A stretch of 64,000 nt of DNA from Rhipicephalus microplus (GCF_043290135.1 NW_027464589.1:3849001-3913000); one strand, 5' to 3'. Counted from the stretch's first letter, positions 45,764 to 55,594 are shown. Notes: generated from the letters alone by a model not told the origin. A program made the numbers and translations.

Positions 45764-47335
45764 TCACAGAGCGGACGGGTTAGGATTGTTACCGTTACCA
45801 TCGGAACACGGGTCTACGACGTCAACCGGGAGAGTTTCAATGCTAATCACCCCACTGGATTGTGAAGGCGCGCGCCGTTGATCAGAATGAGTGGAGATTT
45901 TTTGCCGCTGATTAGAATTTGCGTTCCGGATAAAAGTATCGCCGTCAACGTGCAGTTTATCATGTACGAGGTAAACTTTTTTACCAGCAGCTTTCTCACT
46001 TTTGGCACTTTCCCAGAGCATTTTTCGTTTTTTTAGGGTATGTGCTGAGTAGTCATTCTGTATGTAAATTTTAGAGCCCTTTAGTTTTTTTGCATTCTTG
46101 AGGACAGCAACTTTTTCATTAAAGTCCTGGAAAAACAAAATAACTGGCCTTTTGACTGGACCTTTGCCTAGCCTGTGTATTCGACCTACGGATTCGCACT
46201 TAACTCCCAGTTTTTGTTGAAATGTTTCCTTAATGACTTTTCGCTTAAGATCGTCTTCTGTTTCGTTACGGTCTTCAGTTATTCCAAAAACCACCAAATT
46301 CGACCGTCTGCTTCGGTCTTCAAGGTCGACAAGTTTGCGCTTCTGGGATTCCACCGAAGTAGAAAAGGATCTTATGGCGTTGTCGATGTGGTTTAATCTT
46401 GCAGTTTTAGATTTAAGCTCGTTAATGTGAATATCCAATTCTAAAAAACGGCTCTTCAAGTCCCCTAAAAGGCTTTCGGTTTTCGCTTTCAGATCTGCCA
46501 CCTCTCCTCGCAGAGCCTCTTGCCCTTCCAAAATTTGTACCAATAATTCTTGGGTTTTAGGACCTGGATTGGTTTCAACATCTCCACAAAGAAGTACTTC
46601 TAGAACACGAAAGCATTCATAAGCACATTTGCAGCACTGATCGGGGCACGGCAGGACCAGCAAAAAAGGATTGTTGCTTTTAAGACTGGTGTAAACTGAA
46701 CCAACCTGCATGAGGTAGAAAAACGGCTTAAAACGAGCCATGCTCCCGCAAGGTCCGCCGTGCCCATTGAAGACAAAGTGTTGGAGACGATCTTTTATAG
46801 GCACCGCATCAGTAGACGTCACGGCCCCGAGTTGCATAGGTGGCAGCAGGGAGACGATGACGTCACCCAGATGTGGCACGTGTGGGCGATGTGGCTCTTT
46901 GACGGATAGTCGCTGGTGCACGGGCGGCGGGAAAGTGTCCGAGGGCGAGGAGAACTGTGCGGCCAACGGTTTGGCCAGCGCAGCAAAGCAGCTTAACAAG
47001 CCCTGCATGAGGTAGAAAAACGGCTTAAAATGAGCCATGCTCCCGCAAGGTCCGCCGTGCCCATTGAAGACAAAGTGTTGGAGACGATCTTTTATAGGCA
47101 CCGCATCAGTAGACGTCACGGCCCCGAGTTGCATAGGTGGCAGCAGGGAGACGATGACGTCACCCAGATGTGGCACGTGTGGGCGATGTGGCTCTTTGAC
47201 GGATAGTCGCTGGTGCAAGGGCGGCGGGAAAGTGTCCGAGGGCGAGGAGAACTGTGCGGCCAACGGGTTGGCCAGCGCAGCAAAGCAGCTTAACAAGCCC
47301 TGCATGAGGTAGAAAAACGGCTTAAAACGAGCCAT
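45764..47335 (-). CDS. LINE ORF1: 2A peptide, coiled coil and RNA-binding-like domain
   Basis: The frame holds 523 codons. Its first 215 or so are encoded by two and a part copies of a 297-bp tandem repeat, each giving ARFKPFFYLMQ (or AHFKPFFYLMQ), so the native start is uncertain; the last copy would start near residue 199. A hydrophobic, Cys-rich stretch leads to LLCGDVETNPGP, a canonical 2A motif at residues about 248-259. Then come a coiled coil (about 260-345) and LEDRSRRSNLVVFGITEDRN, typical of L1-type ORF1p RNA-binding domains, with a basic C-terminus. ORF1p normally coats LINE RNA. 2A would release the N-terminal piece co-translationally. The frame is intact, so expression is possible in principle. 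Confidence 0.85.
   Translation of the reverse strand: MARFKPFFYLMQGLLSCFAALANPLAAQFSSPSDTFPPPLHQRLSVKEPHRPHVPHLGDVIVSLLPPMQLGAVTSTDAVPIKDRLQHFVFNGHGGPCGSMAHFKPFFYLMQGLLSCFAALAKPLAAQFSSPSDTFPPPVHQRLSVKEPHRPHVPHLGDVIVSLLPPMQLGAVTSTDAVPIKDRLQHFVFNGHGGPCGSMARFKPFFYLMQVGSVYTSLKSNNPFLLVLPCPDQCCKCAYECFRVLEVLLCGDVETNPGPKTQELLVQILEGQEALRGEVADLKAKTESLLGDLKSRFLELDIHINELKSKTARLNHIDNAIRSFSTSVESQKRKLVDLEDRSRRSNLVVFGITEDRNETEDDLKRKVIKETFQQKLGVKCESVGRIHRLGKGPVKRPVILFFQDFNEKVAVLKNAKKLKGSKIYIQNDYSAHTLKKRKMLWESAKSEKAAGKKVYLVHDKLHVDGDTFIRNANSNQRQKISTHSDQRRAPSQSSGVISIETLPVDVVDPCSDGNGNNPNPSAL
46559..46585 (-). other. 2A ribosome-skipping motif GDVETNPGP
   Basis: Encodes GDVETNPGP, which fits the D-(V/I)-E-x-N-P-G-P consensus. 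In known 2A peptides the ribosome fails to form the final Gly-Pro bond, giving two proteins from one frame. 2A sequences have been reported in non-LTR retrotransposons of several animals. Confidence 0.85.
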
Positions 47336-47362
47336 GCTCCCGCAAGGTCCACCGTGCCCATT
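46705..47362 (-). repeat. Tandem 297-bp monomers at the LINE 5' end
   Basis: The unit beginning atgctcccgcaaggtccgcc on the plus strand starts at 46740, 47037 and 47334, exactly 297 bp apart; the third is cut at about 47362. The first two units differ at only a few positions by eye. Tandem 5' monomers act as promoters in some other LINEs, such as mouse L1. 297 is a multiple of three, so ORF1 stays open through the array. Confidence 0.92.
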
Positions 47363-47384
47363 CCGCTAGGTCCGCCGTGCCCAT

Positions 47385-47420
47385 TATGCTACCTTTAGGT
47401 AGCTACCTAAAGGTAGCATA
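47385..47420. repeat. Perfect 36-bp palindrome
   Basis: The 18-bp half TATGCTACCTTTAGGTAG is followed directly by its reverse complement, without a spacer. It sits between the LINE 5' end and a Gypsy fragment, next to a 23-bp partial duplication of the monomer edge. Confidence 0.95.
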
Positions 47421-47429
47421 TACTATAAC

Positions 47430-48135
47430 TCTACTCACTCCCGCTAGGTCGGCCAATGGCGTGTCCATGTTTCGAAACGCAGTTTCGCAAATCATATGAC
47501 TGATTAGCTCTGATGTAAAAGTGGATGGTTTATCTCTCAAAGTTTTAGGCGACACTGGCGCCCAAATTTCTGTTTTGAGCTTGCTCATTCGTGACCGCTT
47601 AAAGAAAGTCTTGGCTCCAGCCACTTCACGGTGTGTTTGTGTTGCTGCCGGTGGTGCAGCTGCCGTCGTTGGTGTCTGCACAGCCTGCGTTACTATAGCC
47701 GGCAATCACACCTCCATTTCCTTCACTATTCTCACCAACTGCACTAATGATGTTATCTTCAGTCCAGACTTTTTGCCCACCCATTCGGCCATCATTGACT
47801 GTTCAGCTCGCACGGTGCATGGAGCCTATACGAATGATACGCCTAGTCCGCCCCAAGTTCATCTCTGCACTGCTGATTATGTCCGTTTCTTGCCGCAAAC
47901 AGTTACCTGCATATCCAAAACAGCGTTGCCACCTGTACCTGATGAAGACTACGTGCTCACGCCCATCACATCTGTCCTTCTGACTCACTGTGTTACTTTT
48001 CGGCACACTATTATTCCGTAACTAGAGAACCGTGCTTACATCCCTTTGCTGAATTTTGCTTTGTGTCCACAAGTGCTTCCGTGAGAAATAGCCCTCGCCA
48101 CGCTGACACCCTCTGACGATTGCGTCATCTCAACT
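47430..48135 (+). pseudogene. Gypsy protease fragment
   Basis: The plus frame reads VDGLSLKVLGDTGAQISVLS (GTG is taken as start in the open frame) with the catalytic DTGA. CTNDVIFSPDFL (compare hDVILGxDFL) and a linker with PQTVTCISKTALPPVPDEDY follow. It ends in stops near 48021-48100 and is cut at the transposase remnant. Gag and RT are absent. Confidence 0.75.
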
Positions 48136-49086
48136 TTGCGGATCTCATGCGGATGAAACTCCTGTTTATTTTGAAATGCCGTTGGACACAACGATTGAGA
48201 AGACGGGCAGCAGTTCGGTGAGCGTGCTGACCGGCGGGAACACGAAACTGCGCATCACAGTCTTGCTTTGTGCCTTCGCCGACGGCACGCAACTGCGACC
48301 GCACGTCATCTTGAAGAGGAAAACTCTACCAAAGGCTCATTTGCCTGCCGGTGTGGTGGTGCGCGCACACGAGAACGCGTGGATGAACGGTGACTTGTTC
48401 GTAGACTGGATCAAGACGGTATGGGAGAAGAAGCCCGGTGCGATGCTCGCAGAGTTCCATGCTCGTTCTTGATTCGTTCCACGGCCACATAACTGAGGAA
48501 GTGAAGGACCGCCTTTCATGTAACGGCACCGACTTAGTTGTTATACCCGGTGGATTGACATCAATGTTGCAGCGCCTAGATGTGTCGCTTAACAAGCCCT
48601 TCAAAGCGCATGTCAAGCGCTATTACACCGAGTGAATGGCCGAAGGCTGCTACGACTTGACGCCGACAGGACGAGTCCGAAGGCCTGATATTGCCCTATT
48701 CTGCAAGTGGATTGGCGAGGAATGGAAGGCCATTCCAGGTGAGATGGTGCGAAAAAGTTGGAAGAAATGCTGCACCACAAACAACATGGATGAAACCGAA
48801 GATGACCTTGTGCATAATAGTGAGGAGTGCGGCTCAAGTTATAGCTCTAGCGAGAGCAGCGACAGTGAGTGAATTGTGACTGGTCTTGCAGACGGCGTAT
48901 TCTGCTTGCTAAATAAAGCTTTTTCTGTCTACATATGTGCTATGTTGCTTGAGCAGTAGCTTTTGTACAGCCTTTCCTGTATATCAAATGGGCGGGCAAT
49001 ACGCGAGGATTTTTGTCTTTCTCGGTGAGCTGAAAGTGGGGGTGCGGATTATATGCAGGGGCGGGTTACATGCGCAAAAATACGGT
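48136..49086 (+). pseudogene. Pogo/Tigger-like transposase, C-terminal part with terminal sequence
   Basis: The DDE_1 catalytic core is visible: ADETPVYFEMP (first Asp), GNTKLRITVLLCAFADGT, LVLDSFHGHITEEVKD (second Asp) and GLTSMLQRLDVSLNKPFK (third acid). The acidic tail SSYSSSESSDSE is usual for Tigger/Jerky-type proteins. The N-terminal DNA-binding domains are missing. A frameshift near 48440-48460 and a TGA at 48633 break it. The end at about 49040-49086 (gggtgcggattatatgcagg, then aaaaatacggta) looks like the terminal repeat, but the left end is lost where it joins the Gypsy fragment. Confidence 0.8.
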
Positions 49087-49099
49087 AAAGAAACCATCA

Positions 49100-49575
49100 C
49101 ATATAAAACCATCTATCAACGCGCACGAAGGAGCTTCCGCTTCTTGGGTGACAGTGAAATTGGAGGCTTACTGATGCAAACATCGGCAAGAGCGTCAATA
49201 AGTTCGACTTCTATAATCAAACGAGTCATCTCATCTTTACGCTGACCAACATTTATTGTATTCTGAAGAAAAACTGGCAAATGCATGCATGCATGTGAAG
49301 AGCGAGAAAACATTCCGGCGGCAGTTTACTTCATTTGTAAGCGTGCTCTTTTAGTCACTCACTCACACACCAACTGGTTTGGTCGACATAATTTTCCCAC
49401 AAGATAACGGAATAACATAACGAACAAACTATATTCATTCCACAAATTTGATTTTATACACAGCATCCCTTCCCTACAAGATGAATATGTGATGACATAC
49501 AATTTTCCAAGTCTATCACGTACTTGAAATAACACCCCAATAATGTCCCCAACCGCCACCTTCATTACTTTATGT
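49100..49575 (-). pseudogene. Penelope-like element C-terminal fragment (copy D)
   Basis: On the minus strand VRDRLGKLYVITYSSCREG and, after lesions, FLQNTINVGQRKDEMTRLII, VELIDALADVCISKPPISLS. The last block is the close partner of copy E on the opposite strand (QNTIIVGQHKDEMTFLIV, TLIDALGNVCISKPSVSM). It points away from copy E. Confidence 0.65.
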
Positions 49576-49749
49576 GACAGATGGTGAAAGTAAGGAATTA
49601 TGACCGTGCGTCTCGTTTGTGCCTATATATTGTCATCAACTATAGGTTGCCTTGAACGTCTACGAATTCTTCTCAACACGTTTTCTGCAACAAAAACTAA
49701 AACATGACCCAGATAGCCCGATTCTTGCAAACATGAAATTGTATTATGG

Positions 49750-50315
49750 AAGCTCTGCTTCATAAGGTACACACATTATTCGTTCAATGCGTTCTTGAGG
49801 CATACCGTCGCAATGCCTCTCTTGGTTAGTTTGAAATGATTCGAATGAAATGGGAGTACAAGTTTCGGGATAACATGAGGGGGTTATTTTCAATGCGTGA
49901 TAGACTTGCAAAATTTCGTCATCCCAAATCTATCTCGTGGGGAAAGGGTGTTGTGCACAAAAAGGCATACGCTCAAATTTGTGGAGTCCATAACGTTTGT
50001 TATTTATGCAATTTTGTTCTCTTGTAGGAACAAATATATCAGCCAAACCAGTAGGTGTGTGAATGAGCGACTGAGAGAGCACAGTTACAAGTTGAATAAA
50101 TTGCCTCCGGAAGCTTTCGTCGCTCCTTGCACTTATGCATGTGATTGCCGGCCTTTGTTCCAGAATACAATAATTGTTGGTCAGCATAAAGATGAGATGA
50201 CTTTTTTGATCGTAGGAGCCACACTTATTGATGCCCTTGGCAATGTTTGTATCAGTAAGCCTTCGGTTTCAATGATCCCCAAAAAGCTGGGGCTCCTTCG
50301 TACGCGGTGACACAT
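49750..50315 (+). pseudogene. Penelope-like element C-terminal fragment with GIY-YIG (copy E)
   Basis: The plus frame 49897-50310 holds FVIYAILFSCRNKYISQTSR, matching the GIY-YIG core with YISQTSR for YIGQTGR, then CVNERLREHSYKLNK, CDCRPLFQNTIIVGQHKDEM and ISKPSVSMIPKK. Earlier codons 49836-49900 (MKWEYKFRDN) fit the preceding linker in another frame. With copy D it forms a head-to-head inverted pair. The Gly of YIG is Ser here, so nuclease activity is doubtful. Confidence 0.7.
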
Positions 50316-50691
50316 GGTTTTATCTGTGATGGCTTCTTTTTTTCTTTTATGTAGACAACACTGTCACGCAGTTCTGAGGGAATCTAAGTGAATCCACGTG
50401 CCTAACAGGCTGCCTGATGATTATGGCTTAAAAGTGGCTTAGTGTTCGAAAATAAACTTGTTTCTAGTAGCGCTTGGTCCTGTCACTCTATTCCTTCATT
50501 GTTTCCGTATTTCGCCTCACGCTACAAGTAATCCTTTCATGTGTAACACACAACGTAAAATAACTACCACTGAACCAGTACAAAAAACAAAAAAAGTGGG
50601 ACGCTGCAACAATCAAGTGAGGAAAACACGTGACAAAGCCCTGGTGAACTTGAAAGCAGAACCAAGCAGATCACTTGCCATACTTGCACAG
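50316..50691. other. Unassigned stretch
   Basis: Probably 3' UTR and flank of the Penelope-like copy. It ends with ACAG (50688-50691), the left target duplication of the next element. Confidence 0.4.
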
Positions 50692-50831
50692 TGTTGGAGC
50701 TAACACCGGAAAGATCCAGCCCTGACAGCGTTCAGTTTTCGAACTGTTTTTTTTATTATCGCGCTGCACCCGCCGCGCGGCCCAAATGCCAACTTCTTCT
50801 TCCTTGACGAGCGGTGCATTGAGGCGCTACA
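50692..50831 (-). repeat. 3' LTR of Gypsy element 3
   Basis: 140 bp, paired with 54830-54965. On the minus strand it is preceded by the purine tract GGGGGGGAGCCC. Confidence 0.94.
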
Positions 50832-53800
50832 GGGCTCCCCCCCGTAAAGCGAGAGCCATAGGAATCACCAGAGGAGTCGCCCAGTGGACATGCTTGGATG
50901 TTGGCATCCAGACTTTAGATTGAAACCCCGCGGCCGCGAGAGCGGCGATATACGCAGGTTTCAGTCGATCAGCAGCCACGACGTCTTCACGGCCATTGAT
51001 GTCCAGCGTGAACGTCTTAGGTGTACGATGGAGTACGCGGAATGGGCCATCATAGGCTGGTGTTAGTGGTGGCTGTATTTGGTCACGCCGAACAAAGACG
51101 TTACTGCAGTCATGCAGATCCTGACTGACGAAGACAGACTGGGGGTGTCGGTCGGCAGGAATCACAGGAGCAAGGTCCCGAAACGTGGTGCGCAGCTCTC
51201 GAATGTACGTGGAGGCATCGTGAGTGGAAGGTGGCGATGATGGCTCGAAGAATTCTCCTGGAAGACGCAGGGCAACGCCATAGACTAGTTCGGCTGATGA
51301 GCAGCCGAGATCCACTTTCAATGCTGATCGGATGCCCAGAAGTATGAAGGGGAGGTGGTCGAGCCAACGTTCCCAAGGCTGGTGAGCAGTGAGGGCAGCT
51401 TTCAGTTGTCGATCAAGCCGTTCGACCATGCCATTGACGGAAGGATGGTAGGCAGTTGTGCGGATGTGTCGAATGCCCAGGACATTGGCAAGTGCGGTGA
51501 AAAGGGCCGATTGAAACTGACGACCGCGATCAGTGGTGACGGCAGAAGGGCATCCAAAGCGCGACACCCAGCCGTTTGTGAAAGCCTTGTCAACTGTTGG
51601 TGCTGTAATGTCGGAAATGGGAAACGCTTGCGGCCATCTGGTGAAGCGATCCACACATGTCAGCAGGTAACAGGCTCCTTGCAATGACGGAAGAAGACCG
51701 ACGATGTCGAGATGGACGTGAGAAAACCTTGCGTCTAGAAGCAGAAACGGGGATGTTGCCGTGACAGTGTGACGGTGAACTTTAACGCGCTGGCACTCAA
51801 GGCATGTTCGCGCCCAGCGTCGGACATCAGCATTGATGCTTCGCCAAAGAAAATGAGATGTGACTAGCTTCTGGGTCGCACGAATACCAGGATGGCTCAT
51901 GTGCAATTGATCAAAAATTGCATGACGAAAAGCTGAAGGCACGAAGGGCCGAGGGACACCAGTAGACGTTTCGCACGTTATTAATGAGGTAGAAAATGGA
52001 AGCGGGCACTCCGTGAACGATAGAGACGTGAATGAAGAGCGAAGACGATGCAGCTCAGGATCGTTGCTTTGGGCAGCTGCTATCTCTTCCATGTCTAGTG
52101 GTGGCTGGGTCGACAAGGCATCGATGCGGGATAGTGCATCAGCAGCAGCATTTTTCGGCCCATGTACGTGTCTGAGATCCACAGTGAACTCGGAAATAAA
52201 GCATAGTTGACGGATCCCCCGTGCAGTATAATTGCTGTGATTGCGATGGAAGGCAAACGTCAGGGGCTTATGGTCAGTAACGACGTAAAAGTCCCGGCCC
52301 TCCAATAAATAACGAAAATGTTTGATGACGAGGTATACCGCGAGGAGTTCTCGGGCAAATGTACTGTATTTTGTCTCTGGCGGCTTTAGTTTTTGCTAGA
52401 AAAACCCAAGGGGCTGCCAATCGGATACGTGCTGCTCGAGAACAGCGCCAACTGCCACGCTTGATGCATCGGTGATGAGACGAATTTGGGCATCAGGGAC
52501 GGGATGCATGAGCATGGTAGCGTCTGCCAGAGCCTTCTTGGCAGTGTCGAAGGCAGATGCAGCGTCCTTGGGCCACTCCAGTGGCGCCGCCGGGTCTTTC
52601 TTTTTAGCCAATAGGTCGGTCAAGGGCTTTAGGAATGTGGCGCACTTTGGAAGAAAGCGGCGATGGAAGTTTAGTAGGCCCAGAAATTCTCGTAGTCTCT
52701 TCAGTGAAGTCGGGGGTGGAAAGTCTTGAATAGCCTTCACTTTGCTGGCGAGTGGTTGGATACCCTTGGGAGTGACAAGGTGGCCTAGGAACTTTAGTGT
52801 AGCGACGCCGAAGAGGCACTTATTGGGATTAATTACGAAGCCGTAATCATCCAGGCGGTGGAACAGGGTGCGCAGGTGGGCTTCATGCTCAGGGCCGGAT
52901 GAGCTTGCTACAAGGAGGTCATCAAGGTAGGCAAATATGAAATCGAGACCTCACGTGACCTCGTTGATAGTGCGCTGAAAGGTCTATGCAGAGTCGCGCA
53001 ATCCAAAAGGCATCCTCACATATTCAAACAGACCGAATGGGGTGGTGATGGCCGTCTTCGGAATGTCGGCGGGTTCTACAGGAATCTGATGGTAAGCCTT
53101 CATTAAGTCAATCTTAGAGAAGATTGTGCACCCTGCCAAATTTGATGTGAAATCCTGTATGTGAGGAAGTGGATAACTGTCTGGTAAGGTGTGGGCATTG
53201 AGAGCACGGTAATCCCCACATGGTTTCCAGTTGCCAGGATCTTTCTTCGGCACCATGTGGAGTGGTGACGCCCAGTTGCTGCAGGAAGGCCGCACAATGC
53301 CGAGTTCAAGCATGTGCTCCAACTCACGGTGGGCGATAGCAAGGCGTTCTCCAGATAGTCGACGGGGTCGTGTAAAAACGGTAGGTCCAGTGGTCACAAT
53401 GTGGTGAGTGATGGAATGCTTCACCGGTGACTCTCTGGTGTGCGGCTTCGTGATGTTGGGAAAGTCGTCGAGTATTTTTGCATACGGCGAAGCAAGTGTG
53501 AGAGCTCGCAGTCCCGTTGGCGAGGAAGTACAGAGTACATCGCTCATGGAGAGGCGGGTGTTGAGATCAATGAGGCGATGAGCATGCATGTCCACAGCCA
53601 GGTTGAAAAAACTGAGGAAGTCAGCTCCAAGAACAGCTTGCGAGACGTCAGCGAGGATGAAAATCCAGCGGAACGTACGGCGTAGTCCAAGGTCAAGTGT
53701 AAGAGAGCGTTGGCCATATGTGCGAATGGCGGAAGGGTTGATCGCTTGGACTGGGCAGGTCTGTTCGTTGCGACTGGGATCTGCACACGAGGCCGGGATG

Positions 53801-53991
53801 ACGCTAACCTGGGCTCCTGTGACAACTAGGAAGCAAGCGCCAGTGATCTTTTCAGAAACATAGAAAAGGCAGCATGACTTTCGACCAGTACCACTTGCCG
53901 CCGTCAGTGGCCGGTTGTCGCATTTCCCGACCAGGAGCACGGGCGAGCGCAATTGCGAGCAGAGGCACCGAATCGGCGGTGGTACCAGCAC
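50827..53991 (-). pseudogene. Gypsy element 3 pol (protease, RT, RNase H, integrase)
   Basis: A single minus-strand frame of about 1055 codons with three internal stops: TAG at 52984, TGA at 52951, TAG at 52396. Protease: [16 protein letters not shown], with Val for the catalytic Asp of [41 protein letters not shown] with its Asp, [13 protein letters not shown], then an intact YLDD after the TGA. RNase H: ITDASSVAVGAVLEQ and VVTDHKPLTFAF. Integrase: HMSHPGIRATQKL, CLECQRVK, HLDIVGLLP, TTDRGRQF and MVERLDR, all three catalytic acids kept. The C-terminus (AYDGPFRVLHRTPKTFTLDI) is chromodomain-free. The family is a common arthropod Gypsy type; clade uncertain. Confidence 0.95.
50832..50843 (-). 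other. Polypurine tract of Gypsy element 3
   Basis: Minus-strand GGGGGGGAGCCC directly before the 3' LTR. It lies at the end of the pol frame. Confidence 0.7.
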
Positions 53992-54844
53992 ACGGTTGAG
54001 GATGAAGCATCCCGTGGCGCGTCGGGTGGCCGAAGTTCCGGAGAACGTGGGGGCGTCGAGGAGCGACTGTGTATCTGGAACCTAGATGACGGTCGACGAT
54101 GCGCAGGTACAAAGTCATCGAGGCGCCTGACAAGGGCGTCCAAACGGTTCTCGATGCTCGCAAGCGCCGGGTCTGCAGCGGTGGCTGGTGGCGGTGTGGT
54201 AACGGCGTTGAGGCTATGTCCCGCGAGTAGTCCGCCACTCGGTCAGCCATTTCTGCAAGTGTGTCTACTGGGACATCTCCTGCAGCTACGAGGACCGGGA
54301 CCATGCTCTGCGGTAAGCGCTGGAGGAACAACTCACGTAACAGCTTCTCCTCTTGAGGGGCGGAGGGGCCGCCAAGGAGCTGGCACATGCGTCGCAGGAG
54401 CTGTGATGGGCGACGGTCACCGAGCTCTGTAGCCGTGATGAGCTGTTGGAGTCTGCTGTGTTTGGCCTCAGACTTGCGGGAAATGATAGCTGCCTTCAAC
54501 GTGTCGTTGGGATGGCTCGTGTGCGGTGACGCTAAAATATCAGCTAAGTCGTCGGCTACGTCCGGAGGTAAGCAGGATACCAGATACCAGTGCCTGGTCT
54601 GTTGGCTGGTGATTTGCCGTAGACGGAAGTGCGCCTCGACCTGCAGGAACCATGTGCTGGGGCTGTTGGGCCAAAATGATGGCAGGTTGACATGTTGAAT
54701 CGCAGCGACTGCAGCACCGCTAGGTCTGGCGTCTTCTTGGGCGTCAGGACCGGTAGGATTGGTGGCTGAGCAGGCGGGATCCTTGCGGGATGATCGGGGC
54801 TGTGTGTTCTTTATCAGTTCACCATTAACTGTCGGAGCTAACAC
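53904..54844 (-). pseudogene. Gypsy element 3 gag (frameshifted)
   Basis: The minus frame from 54844 reads HVNLPSFWPNSPSTWFLQVE, then TRHWYLVSCLPPDVADDLAD, LQQLITATELGDRRPSQLLR and LLRELFLQRLPQSM, a capsid-like domain that I recognise from arthropod Gypsy elements. A frameshift between about 54180 and 54143 moves the C-terminus to another frame with [18 protein letters not shown], a cysteine/histidine knuckle of unusual spacing usual in this family. The frame start lies within the 5' LTR (GTG), so the real start codon is uncertain. Confidence 0.85.
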
Positions 54845-54965
54845 GGGAAAGATCCAGCCCTGACAGCGTTCAGTTTTCGAACTGTTTTTTTATTATCGCG
54901 CTGCACCCGCCGCGCGGCCCAAATGCCAACTTCTTCCTTGATGAGCGGCGCATTGAGGCGCTACA
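54830..54965 (-). repeat. 5' LTR of Gypsy element 3
   Basis: 136 bp, paired with 50692-50831. On the minus strand the sequence after its end is GTTAATGGTGAACTGATA; TGGTGAACTGA may be the primer-binding site but is not firm. Confidence 0.94.
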
Positions 54966-55590
54966 ACAGTATACAACTCGGTGCGCAGAAACTGATGCAT
55001 CAATTTATTTTCTTTCCTTGGCTTTTACAAATCTAATATTTTAAAGCAAAGCAAGGCGAACACTGTGTTTAAAACTTCCGCGAGCTTGACGTCACACTGA
55101 CATCACACCTGAGTGCCTATGGTGGCTAACGGTAAAGCATGCTTTTTACGAGCCCAAGAAAACTGCTATTTGAAATGGGCATCATTAAGTATAGACCACA
55201 TATTGTGCTGAAATGTTTTGGAATCGACACGTATAACTCTTATTAAAGCTAAAAAACTTGCAACTGACAGCATCATTTTCTTTTGCCGACACCTTCAAAA
55301 TGAGTAGTTTGTAAAACCGAGAAGCAATTTTTAGGCTCTTTGAAATGTAAAACTGTACTGTAGCGAGAACAAAATCATCTCATGTAATCGTTCTTTCCAC
55401 CAACAACAATATATTTCTGCAAGTGAAAGGTGTGTGAAAAATCCTTCGAAAAGTTGCAGAGGGAATTAGTGCCATGAAAATATAGGACTAATAGCTGCAA
55501 ACCCAAGCATCATCTGCTACGTGAGACTGCTGCAGACCACAGAGTTCATTGCTCCATGTATGAGCGCAGCATGCAGCTTTATCACACTAA
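54966..55590. other. Unassigned stretch
   Basis: Begins with the right-hand ACAG target duplication of Gypsy element 3. No other signal. Confidence 0.35.
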
Positions 55591-55594
55591 AGCA

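Larger units (their letters stand above)
43759..47362 (-). mobile_element. 5' part of a 2A-containing L2/CR1-like LINE
   Basis: The minus strand holds tandem 5' monomers (47362-46705), ORF1 with a 2A motif (to 45764), then ORF2 with endonuclease and RT, ending abruptly just after FADD at 43759. LINEs normally lose their 5' end by incomplete reverse transcription. Here the 5' end is present and the 3' end is missing, so another event cut it. The missing part, same strand and consecutive codons, lies at 27021-27990. Together they would make one element of about 4.6 kb. Confidence 0.85.
50692..54965 (-). mobile_element. Complete, inactivated Ty3/Gypsy element (4.27 kb) with target duplication
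   Basis: LTRs at 50692-50831 (140 bp) and 54830-54965 (136 bp) start TGTTGG/TGTCGG and end GCTACA. ACAG directly flanks both outer ends (50688-50691, 54966-54969), a 4-bp target duplication as expected for this superfamily. The minus-strand order is gag, protease, RT, RNase H, integrase. The LTRs differ by a T and a TTC-type 3-bp indel plus a few substitutions. Pol is one frame with only three stops, so decay is moderate. Confidence 0.96.

Noticed and set aside
46740..47312. Two identical 91-codon plus-strand frames (duplicated small genes)
   Set aside because: They are antisense shadows of the 297-bp tandem monomers at the LINE 5' end.
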